From an uncultured Hymenobacter sp. (lineage in GTDB: Bacteria > Bacteroidota > Bacteroidia > Cytophagales > Hymenobacteraceae), in the NCBI GenBank assembly GCA_913776615.1, contig CAJYPK010000046.1:62001-126000 (forward strand): a DNA stretch of 64,000 nucleotides, written 5' to 3'. This document shows, piece by piece, positions 18,065 through 26,362 of the stretch. The first letter of the stretch is position 1, and every line of letters begins with the position of its first letter. The position numbers were made by a program, and so were the translations under genes. A model generated the notes under the pieces. It worked only from the letters and a program-made list of their open reading frames with translations, searched no databases and was not told where the DNA came from.

Positions 18065-20287
18065 ATGAATCAACATTTTATTTTCTCGCTAGCCAAAGCC
18101 CGCCACCTTGCACTGCCGCTCGCCCTCGGCTCTTTGCTGGTAGTGGGCACGGTGCACGGGGCGCAGGCCCAGCTGCTGGCTGATACCCTAAAGCGCCAGA
18201 ACCTGGGCGAAGTGGTAGTGACGGCCACCCGCTCGGCTACCGAGCGCAGCCGCGTGCCCCAACAAATTCAGGTTATCAGCCAAAAGGACATTCAAGCCAC
18301 GCCCAACCAGGAGTTTACCGACGTGCTGAAGAAGAACGCCTCGGTCGATATTATCCAGTATCCGGGCCTGCTGGCGGGGGTGGGTATTCGGGGTTTCCGG
18401 CCCCAGACCAGTGGCCTCAACCAGCGCGCCCTGCTGCTCGTGGATGGCCGCCCGGCCGGCACCAGCAACCTCGCCACCCTCGACCTGGGCAGCGTGGAGC
18501 GGGTGGAAGTGCTCAAGGGCCCGGCCTCGGCGCTCTACGGCTCGCAGGCCATGGGCGGGGTCGTAAACGTGATTACGCGCCACTCGCGCGGGCCGGTGCG
18601 CTCGACGCTGTTTGCGGAATACGGTAGTTTCCAAACGTTTAAATTTGGCGGTGCCACCGGCGGCAACCTGACCAAAAACCTCGATTTCGACTTGTCGCTC
18701 TCGATGTATGACCGGGCGCAGGATTACAAGCTGGGCCAGGGCGGCCTCTTCCGCCGCTGGCTCGATGGCGACTACGCCACCAAAACCTACGCCGACGGCA
18801 CCACCCTCACCACCGACGACGCCCGCGCCGACGACCAGCACCGCGCCGCCACCAAGCTCAACTACTACGCCGGGGCGCTGCGCCTGGGCTACCAACTCGG
18901 CCAGCACTGGCACGTGGACGTGCGCGGCGAGCGCTTCGTGGCCCGCAACGTGCAGTCGCCCAACGACATCTTCTACGGCGACCTGGGCAATTCCACCAAG
19001 GACATCGAGCGCCAGAACCTCGACCTGAGCGCCACCGGCAGCTACGCCAGCCACCAGCTGTTTGTGCGCGGCTACGCCTCGCAGGAAACCAACAACAACA
19101 ACACCCTCTACAGCGGCAACGCGGCCATCGCGCCCTACCGCTCGTTTCAGAGCCAGTACCTCTGGAAAGGCATTCAGGTGAAGGACGTTATCAAGCTGGG
19201 CCGCCAGCGCATCACGGTGGGCGTGGACCACAACGAGGCCACCAGCAACTCGCTGCGCTTCAATGCCACGGGGGCCAACATTGCGCCGTTTAACCCCAAC
19301 TACGAGTTGAACACGACCGGCATCTACGCCCAGGGCCAGCTGAGTTTCCTGGCTGATAAGTTGCTAGTTACGCCCGGCGTGCGCTACGACTTCATTACGT
19401 ATAATGTCAAGGCGACCGACCTGCTCACCACCTTCAACCCCGGCAAAACTACCAACCCGTTTTTCAGCCCTAGCCTGGGGGCGCAATTTGAGGTAGTACC
19501 GGGCCTGCGGGCGCACGCCACCATTGGCCGCGCCTACGTGACGCCCGATGCCTACAACGTGGCTGGCTACTCGCAAACCACGCCCAATGCCAGTCGCCAA
19601 GTGTCTATCACGCAAGGCAATGCCGACCTCAAAAACGAGAGCAGCGTAACCTGGGACGCCGGCCTGCGCTACGGCCTGCCCGCCAGCGGCTTCTCAATTG
19701 ATGCCGCATTCTTCTCGACCCAGGTGCAAAACCGCATTACCACCCGCACCACCAACCCCGTGGGCGAAACCACGCCCGAGGGCTACCGCGTCGCCGCGCG
19801 CACCACCTACGTGAACGCTAACGACAGCCGCATCCGCGGCCTGGAAGCCGAGGCCGGCTACGACTTCGGCACGCTCACCGACAACCGCTACTCGCTGCGC
19901 GTATTTGCGGGCGGCACGAGCATTCTCAAGGCCGAGGACGTGACCAACAATGTAGACGGCTCGCAGACCAACCGCGCCATTTTCAACGTGGCCAAGCTGA
20001 GCGGCAACTACGGCGTAGCCTACGCCAGCCCCCGCAATGGCCTGAGCGCCCGCCTGGCTGGCCACTACGTGGGCCGCCGCCAAGACACGGACTTCACGGA
20101 TGTGAAGTCGCCCCAAATCGAGTATCCGCGTTACATGACCTTGGACTTGTCGGCCGGCTACACCTTTGCCGGCAAGCATACCATCTCGCTGCTGGTGAAC
20201 AACCTAACCGACGAAAACTACTACGAGAAGCGCGGCTATAACCTGCCGGGCCGCAACGTGTCGGGCCGCTACAGCATCACCTTTTAG
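18065..20287 (+). CDS. btuB: TonB-dependent corrinoid receptor
   Basis: An outer-membrane receptor of 740 residues. It has a signal peptide ending in HGAQAQ, a plug domain (LGEVVVTATRSATERSRVPQ, then VERVEVLKGPASALYGSQAMGG) and a 22-strand barrel ending in an aromatic residue (GRYSITF). Unlike the other receptors in this window it lacks an N-terminal carboxypeptidase-like domain, as is typical of BtuB. It lies two bases before cobU and 63 bases after btuD in the riboswitch-controlled run, so corrinoid is the likely cargo. Confidence 0.93.
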   Translation: MNQHFIFSLAKARHLALPLALGSLLVVGTVHGAQAQLLADTLKRQNLGEVVVTATRSATERSRVPQQIQVISQKDIQATPNQEFTDVLKKNASVDIIQYPGLLAGVGIRGFRPQTSGLNQRALLLVDGRPAGTSNLATLDLGSVERVEVLKGPASALYGSQAMGGVVNVITRHSRGPVRSTLFAEYGSFQTFKFGGATGGNLTKNLDFDLSLSMYDRAQDYKLGQGGLFRRWLDGDYATKTYADGTTLTTDDARADDQHRAATKLNYYAGALRLGYQLGQHWHVDVRGERFVARNVQSPNDIFYGDLGNSTKDIERQNLDLSATGSYASHQLFVRGYASQETNNNNTLYSGNAAIAPYRSFQSQYLWKGIQVKDVIKLGRQRITVGVDHNEATSNSLRFNATGANIAPFNPNYELNTTGIYAQGQLSFLADKLLVTPGVRYDFITYNVKATDLLTTFNPGKTTNPFFSPSLGAQFEVVPGLRAHATIGRAYVTPDAYNVAGYSQTTPNASRQVSITQGNADLKNESSVTWDAGLRYGLPASGFSIDAAFFSTQVQNRITTRTTNPVGETTPEGYRVAARTTYVNANDSRIRGLEAEAGYDFGTLTDNRYSLRVFAGGTSILKAEDVTNNVDGSQTNRAIFNVAKLSGNYGVAYASPRNGLSARLAGHYVGRRQDTDFTDVKSPQIEYPRYMTLDLSAGYTFAGKHTISLLVNNLTDENYYEKRGYNLPGRNVSGRYSITF

Positions 20288-20289
20288 CC

Positions 20290-20793
20290 ATGCTCTACTA
20301 CATCTCCGGCGGGCAGCGCTCGGGCAAGAGCCGCTACGCCCAGGACCTAGCCTTGCAGCTCAGCCCCAGCCCCGTGTACCTGGCTACCTCGCGGGCCTGG
20401 GACGACGACCACCGCCAGCGCATTGCCCGGCACGTAGCCGACCGCGACGCCCGCTGGACCACCCTGGAGGAGGAAAAATACCTCAGTCGCCTCGACCTGG
20501 CGGGCCGTGTGGTGGTGCTGGACTGCGTGACGCTCTGGCTCACCAATTTTTTCACCGACGCCAACTACGAGGTCGATACGGCCCTCTCCCAGGCGCAGGC
20601 CGAGTTCGATAAGCTGCTCACCCAGGACTGCACGCTGCTGGTCATTTCCAACGAAATCGGCATGGGCCTGCACGCTACTACCGAGGCCGGCCGCAAGTTT
20701 ACCGACCTGCAAGGCTGGCTGAATCAGTACATCGCCCAGCGAGCCGACCACGCCATTTTCATGGTGTCGGGGCTGCCGCTGGTGGTGAAATAA
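20290..20793 (+). CDS. cobU: Adenosylcobinamide kinase / guanylyltransferase
   Basis: Phosphorylates adenosylcobinamide and attaches GMP to give adenosylcobinamide-GDP. The 167-residue protein opens with the CobU P-loop (YYISGGQRSGKSRYAQDLA), then YLATSRAWDDDHRQRIARH with the His that carries GMP, VVVLDCVTLWLTNFF and ISNEIGMGLHATTEAGRKF. Length and motifs are those of the family. It follows btuB by two bases. The gap after it (154 bases) holds a long inverted repeat, so later genes may be transcribed separately. Confidence 0.95.
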   Translation: MLYYISGGQRSGKSRYAQDLALQLSPSPVYLATSRAWDDDHRQRIARHVADRDARWTTLEEEKYLSRLDLAGRVVVLDCVTLWLTNFFTDANYEVDTALSQAQAEFDKLLTQDCTLLVISNEIGMGLHATTEAGRKFTDLQGWLNQYIAQRADHAIFMVSGLPLVVK

Positions 20794-20812
20794 TTCTTTT
20801 CCGAACGGAAAA

Positions 20813-20910
20813 CGTCCGTCATGCTGAACGCAGTGAAGCATCTCTATCGCTTCGTTGAACGGCTCGGATGAGGCGGTAGAGATGCTTCACTACGTTCAGC
20901 ATGACGGACG
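20813..20910. repeat. Long imperfect inverted repeat, REP/MITE-like
   Basis: The left arm 20813-20850 (CGTCCGTCATGCTGAACGCA onward) pairs with the right arm 20873-20910 at nearly every position, around a 22-base loop. It occupies the space between cobU and the adenosyltransferase gene. Such arms containing GTCATGCTGAACG are, from memory, scattered through intergenic regions of Hymenobacter-type genomes, which suggests a mobile repeat; this could not be checked here. As RNA it would fold into a very stable hairpin. Confidence 0.75.
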
Positions 20911-20947
20911 CATTCCCCATCAACAAATAACATACAATCAATACTTT

Positions 20948-21559
20948 ATGAAAATATACACCAAGAAAGGCGACGCCGGTACTACCGGCCTGTTCGGCGG
21001 CTCGCGCGTGGCCAAAGACGACGTGCGCGTGGAATGTTTCGGCACCCTCGACGAGGTGAACTCAACTCTAGGGCTGCTGCGCGTGAAGCTGGGCGGCGAC
21101 CACGCCTGGCAGCCCAAGCTGCACAAGATTCAGAAGGACATGATGGACATGATGTCGCACCTAGCGCGGCCGTCCGATGCCAAAAAAATCAACCCCAACC
21201 CCATGCCGGCCGACGGGCCGCAGTTTTGCGAGGAGTGGATTGACGAGCTGGAAGGCGCCATGAAAACGGCCTCCGACTACTTCCTGCTGCCGGGCGGCAA
21301 CGAGGTATCGGCCCTGTGCCACGTGGTGCGCACCCAGATGCGCCGCGGCGAGCGCCGCCTGGTGAGCCTGATGGCCGTGGACGCCGTGGACCCCGTTATT
21401 CCCGCCTACATCAACCGCCTGTCGGACCTATTTTTCACCCTGGCCCGCGCCGAGATGGACCAGGCCGGCGTAGCCGAAGAGAAATGGCAATTATTTCTCT
21501 ACAAGCGCTTTAAGAAAGCCGACGAGCCCGCCACCCCTACCGAGCCCGCTGCCGAATGA
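20948..21559 (+). CDS. pduO: Cob(I)yrinic acid a,c-diamide adenosyltransferase, PduO type
   Basis: Transfers adenosyl from ATP to Co(I) corrinoids, giving the adenosyl form needed by later enzymes. The 203-residue protein starts with the PduO ATP-binding motif (MKIYTKKGDAGTTGLFGG) and has the conserved ECFGTLDEVNSTLG and FLLPGGNEVSALCHVVRT segments. An earlier in-frame start at 20855 lies inside the inverted repeat and is rejected. Its stop overlaps the cobT start by four bases (ATGA). Confidence 0.95.
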   Translation: MKIYTKKGDAGTTGLFGGSRVAKDDVRVECFGTLDEVNSTLGLLRVKLGGDHAWQPKLHKIQKDMMDMMSHLARPSDAKKINPNPMPADGPQFCEEWIDELEGAMKTASDYFLLPGGNEVSALCHVVRTQMRRGERRLVSLMAVDAVDPVIPAYINRLSDLFFTLARAEMDQAGVAEEKWQLFLYKRFKKADEPATPTEPAAE

Positions 21560-22611
21560 ACTGGCCCATCACCCCGCCCGACGCGGCCCTAGCCGCCGCC
21601 ATTCAGCATAAAATCGACACCAAAACCAAGCCGCTGGGGGCGCTGGGGCAGCTCGAAAGCCTGGCCCGGCAGGTGGCCCTGGTGCAGCAGACCCTGACGC
21701 CCGCGCTGCGCCAGCCGCACGTGCTGGTTTTCGCCGCCGACCACGGCATTGCCCAGGCCGGCGTGAGCCAGTACCCGCCCGAAGTCACGCACCAGATGGT
21801 GCGCAACTTCGCCGGCGGCGGGGCGGCCATCAACGTCTTTTGCCGCCAGAATGGCCTGGGCCTGACCATCGTGGATGCGGGCGTGCGCGGCTCGTTTACC
21901 GACCTGCCCGCCGTGCGCGATGAGAAGCTGGCCGAGGGCACCCAAAACTTCCTCCACGCCCCGGCCATGACCGCCGCCCAGTGCACCGACGCCCTGGCGC
22001 GCGGCGCCCGGCTGGCCGACGAGCTCCACGCCACTGGCTGCAACGTGCTGGGCCTGGGTGAGATGGGCATCGGCAACACCACCTCGGCGGCCGTGCTCAT
22101 GCACCTGCTCACGGGCCGGCCGCTGGCCGAGTGCGTGGGCCGCGGCACCGGCCTCGACGCGGCGGGCGTGGCCCGCAAGCTGGCTACGCTCACGCAGGCG
22201 GTAGCAGCCCACCCGGCGCTAAACCCCGCCGACCCGCTGGCCGTGCTGGCCACCTTCGGCGGCTTCGAGATAGCGCAGCTGTGCGGGGCCATGCTGCGCG
22301 CCGCCGAGCGGCGAATGCTGCTGCTCATCGATGGCTTTATTGCCTCGGCGGCGCTGCTGGTGGCGGCCCGGCTGGCCCCGGCCGTGCTCAGCTACTGCGT
22401 GTTCTGTCACGAGTCGGGCGAGCAGGGGCACCGCCGGCTGCTGGCCGAGCTGGGCGGGCAGCCCCTGCTGCGCCTGGGGCTGCGGCTGGGCGAGGGCACG
22501 GGCTGCGCCCTGGCTTATCCGCTGGTGCAGGCCGCCGTTGGTTTTCTCACCGAAATGGCGTCTTTCGCCAGCGCCGGCGTGAGCGACGACTCCGGTACCC
22601 CGACCTCTTAG
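21556..22611 (+). CDS. cobT: Nicotinate-nucleotide-dimethylbenzimidazole phosphoribosyltransferase
   Basis: Makes alpha-ribazole phosphate from dimethylbenzimidazole and nicotinate mononucleotide, the lower ligand of B12. The 351-residue protein has the CobT signatures: IDTKTKPLGALGQLESLA, VFAADHGIAQAGVSQYP, LGLGEMGIGNTTSAA and GRGTGLDAAGVARKL, with the catalytic glutamate expected near the end (LRLGEGTGCALAYPL). It overlaps the adenosyltransferase gene and is followed 8 bases later by cobS. No dimethylbenzimidazole synthase (bluB) is visible in the window. Confidence 0.96.
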   Translation: MNWPITPPDAALAAAIQHKIDTKTKPLGALGQLESLARQVALVQQTLTPALRQPHVLVFAADHGIAQAGVSQYPPEVTHQMVRNFAGGGAAINVFCRQNGLGLTIVDAGVRGSFTDLPAVRDEKLAEGTQNFLHAPAMTAAQCTDALARGARLADELHATGCNVLGLGEMGIGNTTSAAVLMHLLTGRPLAECVGRGTGLDAAGVARKLATLTQAVAAHPALNPADPLAVLATFGGFEIAQLCGAMLRAAERRMLLLIDGFIASAALLVAARLAPAVLSYCVFCHESGEQGHRRLLAELGGQPLLRLGLRLGEGTGCALAYPLVQAAVGFLTEMASFASAGVSDDSGTPTS

Positions 22612-22619
22612 CTACGGGT

Positions 22620-23402
22620 ATGCGCGCTCACCTTCGTTTGCTGCTGCTGGCGGTGCAGTTTTATACCCGCTTGCCGGTACCCGCCTGGGTCGGCTACTCC
22701 GACGAGCTGCTGAATAAAGCCACGGTGTATTTTCCGCTGGTGGGCTGGCTGGTGGGGGGCGTGGCCGCCGCCATTTTTGCGGGCGCCAACCTGTTATTTC
22801 GCAATGCCGACATGGCCCTGCTGCTGAGTATGGTAGCTAGTATTCTGCTCACCGGCGCCTTTCACGAAGATGGTTTTGCCGACGTGTGCGACGGCTTCGG
22901 CGGCGGCTGGACTGCGACTAAAATTCTGGAAATCATGAAAGACAGCCGCCTGGGCACCTACGGCGCCGCGGGCCTGGGGATGTTGCTGGCGGGCAAGTTT
23001 CTGGCCCTGTGCGGGCTGCCGGCCGGCGCCGTGGCGCCGGCCCTGCTGGTGGCCCACCCCCTCAGCCGGGCCACGGCGCTGACATGCATCTTCAGCCACC
23101 GCTACGCCCGCGCCAACGAAGACAGCAAAGCCAAGCCCGTAGCCAAAAAGATGGGCCTGGGCGAGCTGACCGCTGGCCTGGCGCTGGGCGCACTGCCGCT
23201 GCTAGCCTACGCGGCGTGGCTGCACCGGCCGGCCGTGCTGCTGGTGCTGCTGCCGCTGGCGGCGGTCAAGACCGCGCTGGCCCGCTACTTTCAGCGTTGG
23301 ATAGGCGGCTACACCGGCGACTGCCTGGGCGCCATTCAGCAGGTGGCCGAGGTCAACTGCTACCTTTTTCTACTCGCTGGTTTCGCATGGAAATTTATTT
23401 GA
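22620..23402 (+). CDS. cobS: Adenosylcobinamide-GDP ribazoletransferase (cobalamin synthase)
   Basis: Joins adenosylcobinamide-GDP and alpha-ribazole (phosphate) to make cobalamin (phosphate) at the inner membrane. The 260-residue protein has several transmembrane helices and the conserved cytoplasmic motif GAFHEDGFADVCDGFGGG, followed by MKDSRLGTYGA. ATG 22620 gives the normal N-terminus (LAVQFYTRLPVP); the longer upstream frame reads through cobT and is not used. It overlaps cobC by 16 bases. Confidence 0.95.
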   Translation: MRAHLRLLLLAVQFYTRLPVPAWVGYSDELLNKATVYFPLVGWLVGGVAAAIFAGANLLFRNADMALLLSMVASILLTGAFHEDGFADVCDGFGGGWTATKILEIMKDSRLGTYGAAGLGMLLAGKFLALCGLPAGAVAPALLVAHPLSRATALTCIFSHRYARANEDSKAKPVAKKMGLGELTAGLALGALPLLAYAAWLHRPAVLLVLLPLAAVKTALARYFQRWIGGYTGDCLGAIQQVAEVNCYLFLLAGFAWKFI

Positions 23403-23944
23403 TTCGCCACACGGCCGTGCAGGCACCCGGCATCTGCTACGGCCACTACGACGTGCCCCTGGCCGACACCTTTGCCGCCGAAGCCGCCCAGCTGCGGCCC
23501 AAGCTGCCCCTGCCGCCCTACCGCGTGTTCAGCAGCCCGGCCCTGCGCTGCCAGGCCCTGGCCGGGGCCGTGGCCACCGAGATAACCCTTGATGAGCGCC
23601 TGCGCGAGATGAACTTCGGCACCTGGGAAAACCGCCTCTGGGCCGAGCTACCCCGCGCCGAAACCGAGCCCTGGATGGCCGACTACGTGACCCTGGCGCC
23701 GCCCGCCGGCGAAACCTTCGGGGCGGTGCAGCAGCGGGCAGCCGGCTTTTTGACCGAGCTAGCGGCCACTGCTACTCCCGAGCCCACGTTAATTTTTACG
23801 CACGGCGGCACCATCCGGGCGCTGGTGTGCCACTGCCTAGAAATACCGCTGCGCAACGCGTTTCGCCTGCAAATCGACTACGCCTCCGTAACCAAGCTGC
23901 GGTGGGAGCACGGGCGCTGGCAGCTGGCGCAACTCAATCTTTAA
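23387..23944 (+). CDS. cobC: Alpha-ribazole phosphatase (histidine phosphatase family)
   Basis: Removes the phosphate from alpha-ribazole-5'-phosphate or adenosylcobalamin-5'-phosphate, closing the pathway. The 185-residue protein begins with the phosphohistidine motif (MEIYLIRHTAVQAPG) and has YGHYDVPLA, VFSSPALRCQ and the second catalytic His in IFTHGGTIRALV. It overlaps cobS by 16 bases and is the last gene of the cobalamin run. A stem-loop follows at 24073. General phosphoglycerate-mutase relatives look similar; the operon fixes the assignment. Confidence 0.92.
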   Translation: MEIYLIRHTAVQAPGICYGHYDVPLADTFAAEAAQLRPKLPLPPYRVFSSPALRCQALAGAVATEITLDERLREMNFGTWENRLWAELPRAETEPWMADYVTLAPPAGETFGAVQQRAAGFLTELAATATPEPTLIFTHGGTIRALVCHCLEIPLRNAFRLQIDYASVTKLRWEHGRWQLAQLNL

Positions 23945-24072
23945 AATAGCTGTCCGTTAATTATGGCTTTAACAACTTGTTTAGTAGCGTACTAAAGCTT
24001 ATTATCAGTCCTGTTTCCCCGCCTAACGGTTCCTTTATGGATACTCAGGTTAGCCCCTGAGTAACGAGCAAA

Positions 24073-24103
24073 GGGGTAGCACGCCGTAGCGTGGCGCTAC
24101 CCC
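24073..24103. terminator. Bidirectional stem-loop between cobC and the GTPase gene
   Basis: GGGGTAGC (24073-24080) pairs with GCTACCCC (24096-24103), and CACGC with GCGTG inside forms a further stem around CGTA. It lies between two convergent genes. There is no clear U-run on either side. Confidence 0.5.
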
Positions 24104-24136
24104 CTGCGTCAACTGCGTACGCCTTCGCCCGGCTAC

Positions 24137-25360
24137 CTAGAAGGCCGGCCAAGGGTCGGCAAACTGCCCGCCGCGCTGCCACTGGCTTATTTCGGCTTCG
24201 GTGCAGAGGCAGGCCGCCAGCTCCTGCCGGATGGCCGGCTCATTCATGTCTTGGCCGATGAATACCAGCTCGTTTACCCGGTCCTGGAAGCGCTTGTCCC
24301 AGCGGGCCAAGATAGTTGCCCGGTTTTCGCGAAAGGCGGGGTGCAGCTCGGGGCGCTCGATGCTGGCCCACCACGCGCCGGCACTTTCGGCGCGCAGCGA
24401 GCCGCCGGCCTGGCCCCAGTTGAGGGCGTCGTCGGGGCGCGAGGCCAGCCAGAACAAGCCCTTGCTACGAATGACTTCGGGCGGCCAGCCCTCGCTGACG
24501 TAGGCCCAGAAGCGGGCCGGGTGAAAGGGCCGGCTATCGCGGAAAACGAAGCTGCCGATGCCGTACTCCTCGGTTTCGGGCGTGTGGTGGCCCTTGGCCA
24601 GCTCCTCCTGCCAGCCGCGGCTCTGCTCGGCTTCCTCGAAGTTGAAAAGCCCGGTGTTGAGAATGTTGCGCAGCGGGGTTTTGCCAAAAGTGGCTTCCAC
24701 AATGCGGGCGGCGGGGTTGAGCTTGTGCAGAATGGCCCTGAGCTCGCCCAGGTCGCGGGCGCTCACCAGGTCGGCCTTGTTGAGCACGATGACGTTGGCA
24801 AACTCGACTTGCTCGGTGAGCAGGTTCACGATGGTGCGCTGGTCTTCGGGGTCGGTTTCGTTGAGCTGGCGGTCGGGAAGGCGGTCGAGCGAGCCGAAAT
24901 CCTTGGCGAAGTTGAAGGCATCGACCACCGTTACCAGCGTGTCGAGGCGGGCGTGGCGGCCCAGGTCGAGGGTGCCGTCCTCGCTCACGAAGCTGAACGT
25001 CTGGGCCACGGGCAGGGGCTCCGAAATGCCCGTGCTTTCGATGAGCAGGTAGTCGAAGCGGTTTTCGCGGGCCAGCTTGGTTACTTCCAGCATCAGGTCT
25101 TCGCGCAGGGTGCAGCAAATGCAGCCGTTGCTCATTTCCACCAGCTTTTCCTCGGTGCGCGAGAGGCCGCCCTCGCGGGCCACGTGGTGGGCGTCCACGT
25201 TCACCTCGCTCATGTCGTTGACGATAACGGCCACTTTCAGGCCCTCGCGGTTGTGCAGCACATGGTTGAGCAGGGTGGTTTTGCCGGCGCCCAGAAAGCC
25301 GCTGAGTACGGTAACGGGTAGCCGGCGCGGGGTAGCCGCAGCAGCAACGAGAGAAGACAT
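24137..25360 (-). CDS. COG0523 / CobW-family metallochaperone GTPase (ZigA-like)
   Basis: A 407-residue cytoplasmic GTPase. The N-terminal G domain has Walker A at 21-29 (GFLGAGKTT), the metal-binding CXCC motif at 80-83 (NGCICC), ESTGISEP, and the base-recognition VLNKADLV. The CobW_C domain follows. COG0523 members of the zinc-starvation type (ZigA, YeiR, YciC) pass zinc to client enzymes when zinc is scarce. It lies beside cobalamin genes, so a CobW-like role was considered. A strong TGCAAC-N3-GTTGCA operator sits 85 bases upstream, shared with the zur locus, so a zinc role is favoured. A TATATTTG -7 element lies 21 bases past the operator's TTG. Confidence 0.92.
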   Translation of the reverse strand: MSSLVAAAATPRRLPVTVLSGFLGAGKTTLLNHVLHNREGLKVAVIVNDMSEVNVDAHHVAREGGLSRTEEKLVEMSNGCICCTLREDLMLEVTKLARENRFDYLLIESTGISEPLPVAQTFSFVSEDGTLDLGRHARLDTLVTVVDAFNFAKDFGSLDRLPDRQLNETDPEDQRTIVNLLTEQVEFANVIVLNKADLVSARDLGELRAILHKLNPAARIVEATFGKTPLRNILNTGLFNFEEAEQSRGWQEELAKGHHTPETEEYGIGSFVFRDSRPFHPARFWAYVSEGWPPEVIRSKGLFWLASRPDDALNWGQAGGSLRAESAGAWWASIERPELHPAFRENRATILARWDKRFQDRVNELVFIGQDMNEPAIRQELAACLCTEAEISQWQRGGQFADPWPAF

Positions 25361-25428
25361 ATTTGAAAATCAGCTAAGTGAGAGGTCCCGGCCAGCGGCA
25401 CCGCCGGCCGGGTTCCACAAATATAAAA

Positions 25429-25475
25429 GCGGGCCTGCCATAAATGCAACAATGTTGCATTTATGGCAGGCCCGC
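25429..25475. promoter_or_regulatory. 47-base near-perfect palindrome containing a Zur-like operator
   Basis: The core ATGCAACAATGTTGCAT (25444-25460) is a 17-base operator symmetric about one central base. The symmetry extends outward to GCGGGCCTGCCA on the left and its complement on the right, so all 47 bases are self-complementary except the centre. On the minus strand the right half-site supplies a -33-like TTGCA, followed by TATATTTG at 25420-25427, a full -7 match for the GTPase gene. As RNA the palindrome would form a 23-base-pair hairpin just after the lipoprotein gene, so it may also end that transcript. Confidence 0.85.
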
Positions 25476-25500
25476 TTGCGGCTCGCGGTACCTGAGGCAC

Positions 25501-26058
25501 CTATTTGCCAGCTTTCGCCAGCAGGGCTTTGTGCTCGGCCATCATCTTGGCGTGGTCGTCCACAAGCTGCTTGTGTTCCTGCTGAATCTGCTGGTCCTCA
25601 ATTTTCATCTGGGCGTGGTCGGTGGCCATTTGGGCGTCCGCCACCTTGCCGCTGGTGTGATTGGCTTCCAGCTCGGCGTGGCGCTGAATCACGGCATCGT
25701 GCTGCTTGATAACCGCTTGGTGGCGCTTGATGAGGGCATCGTGGCGCTTCTCCAGGTCCTGAAAGGCGGGCGTGCCGGCGATACCGGCGGCCTTGGCGGC
25801 GGCCACGGCCTGCCCGTGGTCGGCTTCCATCACCGAGTCGGCGGCCTGCATGATGCGGTGGTCGGCCTCCATTTTCTGGTGGTCGGCCACCAATTCGGCG
25901 TGGGTGACGGTGCCAGCAGCGGCTGGGGCGGCGCCAGGGGCAGCCGGGTTGGCGGCGGCCGTTTGCTCGGCAGTTTTGTCGGCGGCGGGCTGGCAGCTGG
26001 CGGCCAGCAGGCCGAGACCCAGCGCACCGAGAAACGAGAGGTGTTTGAAAGAAGTCAT
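25501..26058 (-). CDS. Lipoprotein with a histidine-heptad coiled coil
   Basis: No family was recognised. The 185-residue protein has a lipoprotein signal (GLGLLAASC, Cys22) and an Ala/Pro-rich spacer to about residue 50, then a charged helical region to the end. Histidines occur at 53, 60, 67 and 81 and at 106, 113, 120, 127, 134, 148, 162, 169 and 176. All are multiples of seven apart within each block. This puts one His stripe down a helix or coiled coil, a plausible periplasmic zinc buffer. ATG 26058 is chosen because it opens the signal peptide; earlier starts add unrelated sequence. It precedes the COG0523 GTPase in the same direction, with the operator palindrome between them. Confidence 0.8.
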   Translation of the reverse strand: MTSFKHLSFLGALGLGLLAASCQPAADKTAEQTAAANPAAPGAAPAAAGTVTHAELVADHQKMEADHRIMQAADSVMEADHGQAVAAAKAAGIAGTPAFQDLEKRHDALIKRHQAVIKQHDAVIQRHAELEANHTSGKVADAQMATDHAQMKIEDQQIQQEHKQLVDDHAKMMAEHKALLAKAGK

Positions 26059-26275
26059 GGAAGTTTGAGTTAGGGTAGAAAAGATGAAAAAAGATAAAAT
26101 TCTGGTAAACAGCGACCTTGCCAATGAAAATAAACTTCGTATCCGCCACCGCGGCCCGGCCTGCCAAACAAACCCCGACCAGCGGCCGGGGCCTGTTCGC
26201 AGTTTCTCTAAACCAAACCAGAGAAAAACCCGGGGCCGGCCGCAAGGCCGTGTGGGAGAATGCCGCCCGCTCACT

Positions 26276-26306
26276 CCTTCCGGCTTGGACCAAGCCTACG
26301 GAAAGG
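26276..26306. terminator. Stem-loop in the 304-base gap 26059-26362
   Basis: CCTTCCGGCTTGG pairs with CCAAGCCTACGGAAAGG around a single A, with small bulges. It lies behind the small His-rich gene on the minus strand, so it may end that transcript. The rest of the gap (26059-26275) holds the leader of the lipoprotein gene; no gene is seen there. Confidence 0.4.
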
Positions 26307-26362
26307 CTAGCGCTAGATTAATGTGCTGGCAAACACTATTTTACAGAAACACAGAAACCTGG

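Noticed and set aside
20855..20947. Upstream in-frame start of the adenosyltransferase
   Set aside because: It lies in the hairpin repeat and would add residues absent from PduO proteins, which begin at the KIYTKKGD motif.
24137..25360. Assignment of the COG0523 GTPase to cobaltochelatase support (CobW)
   Set aside because: It adjoins cobalamin genes, but no cobaltochelatase genes are present. It is convergent with cobC, separated by a terminator, and controlled by the zinc-type operator.
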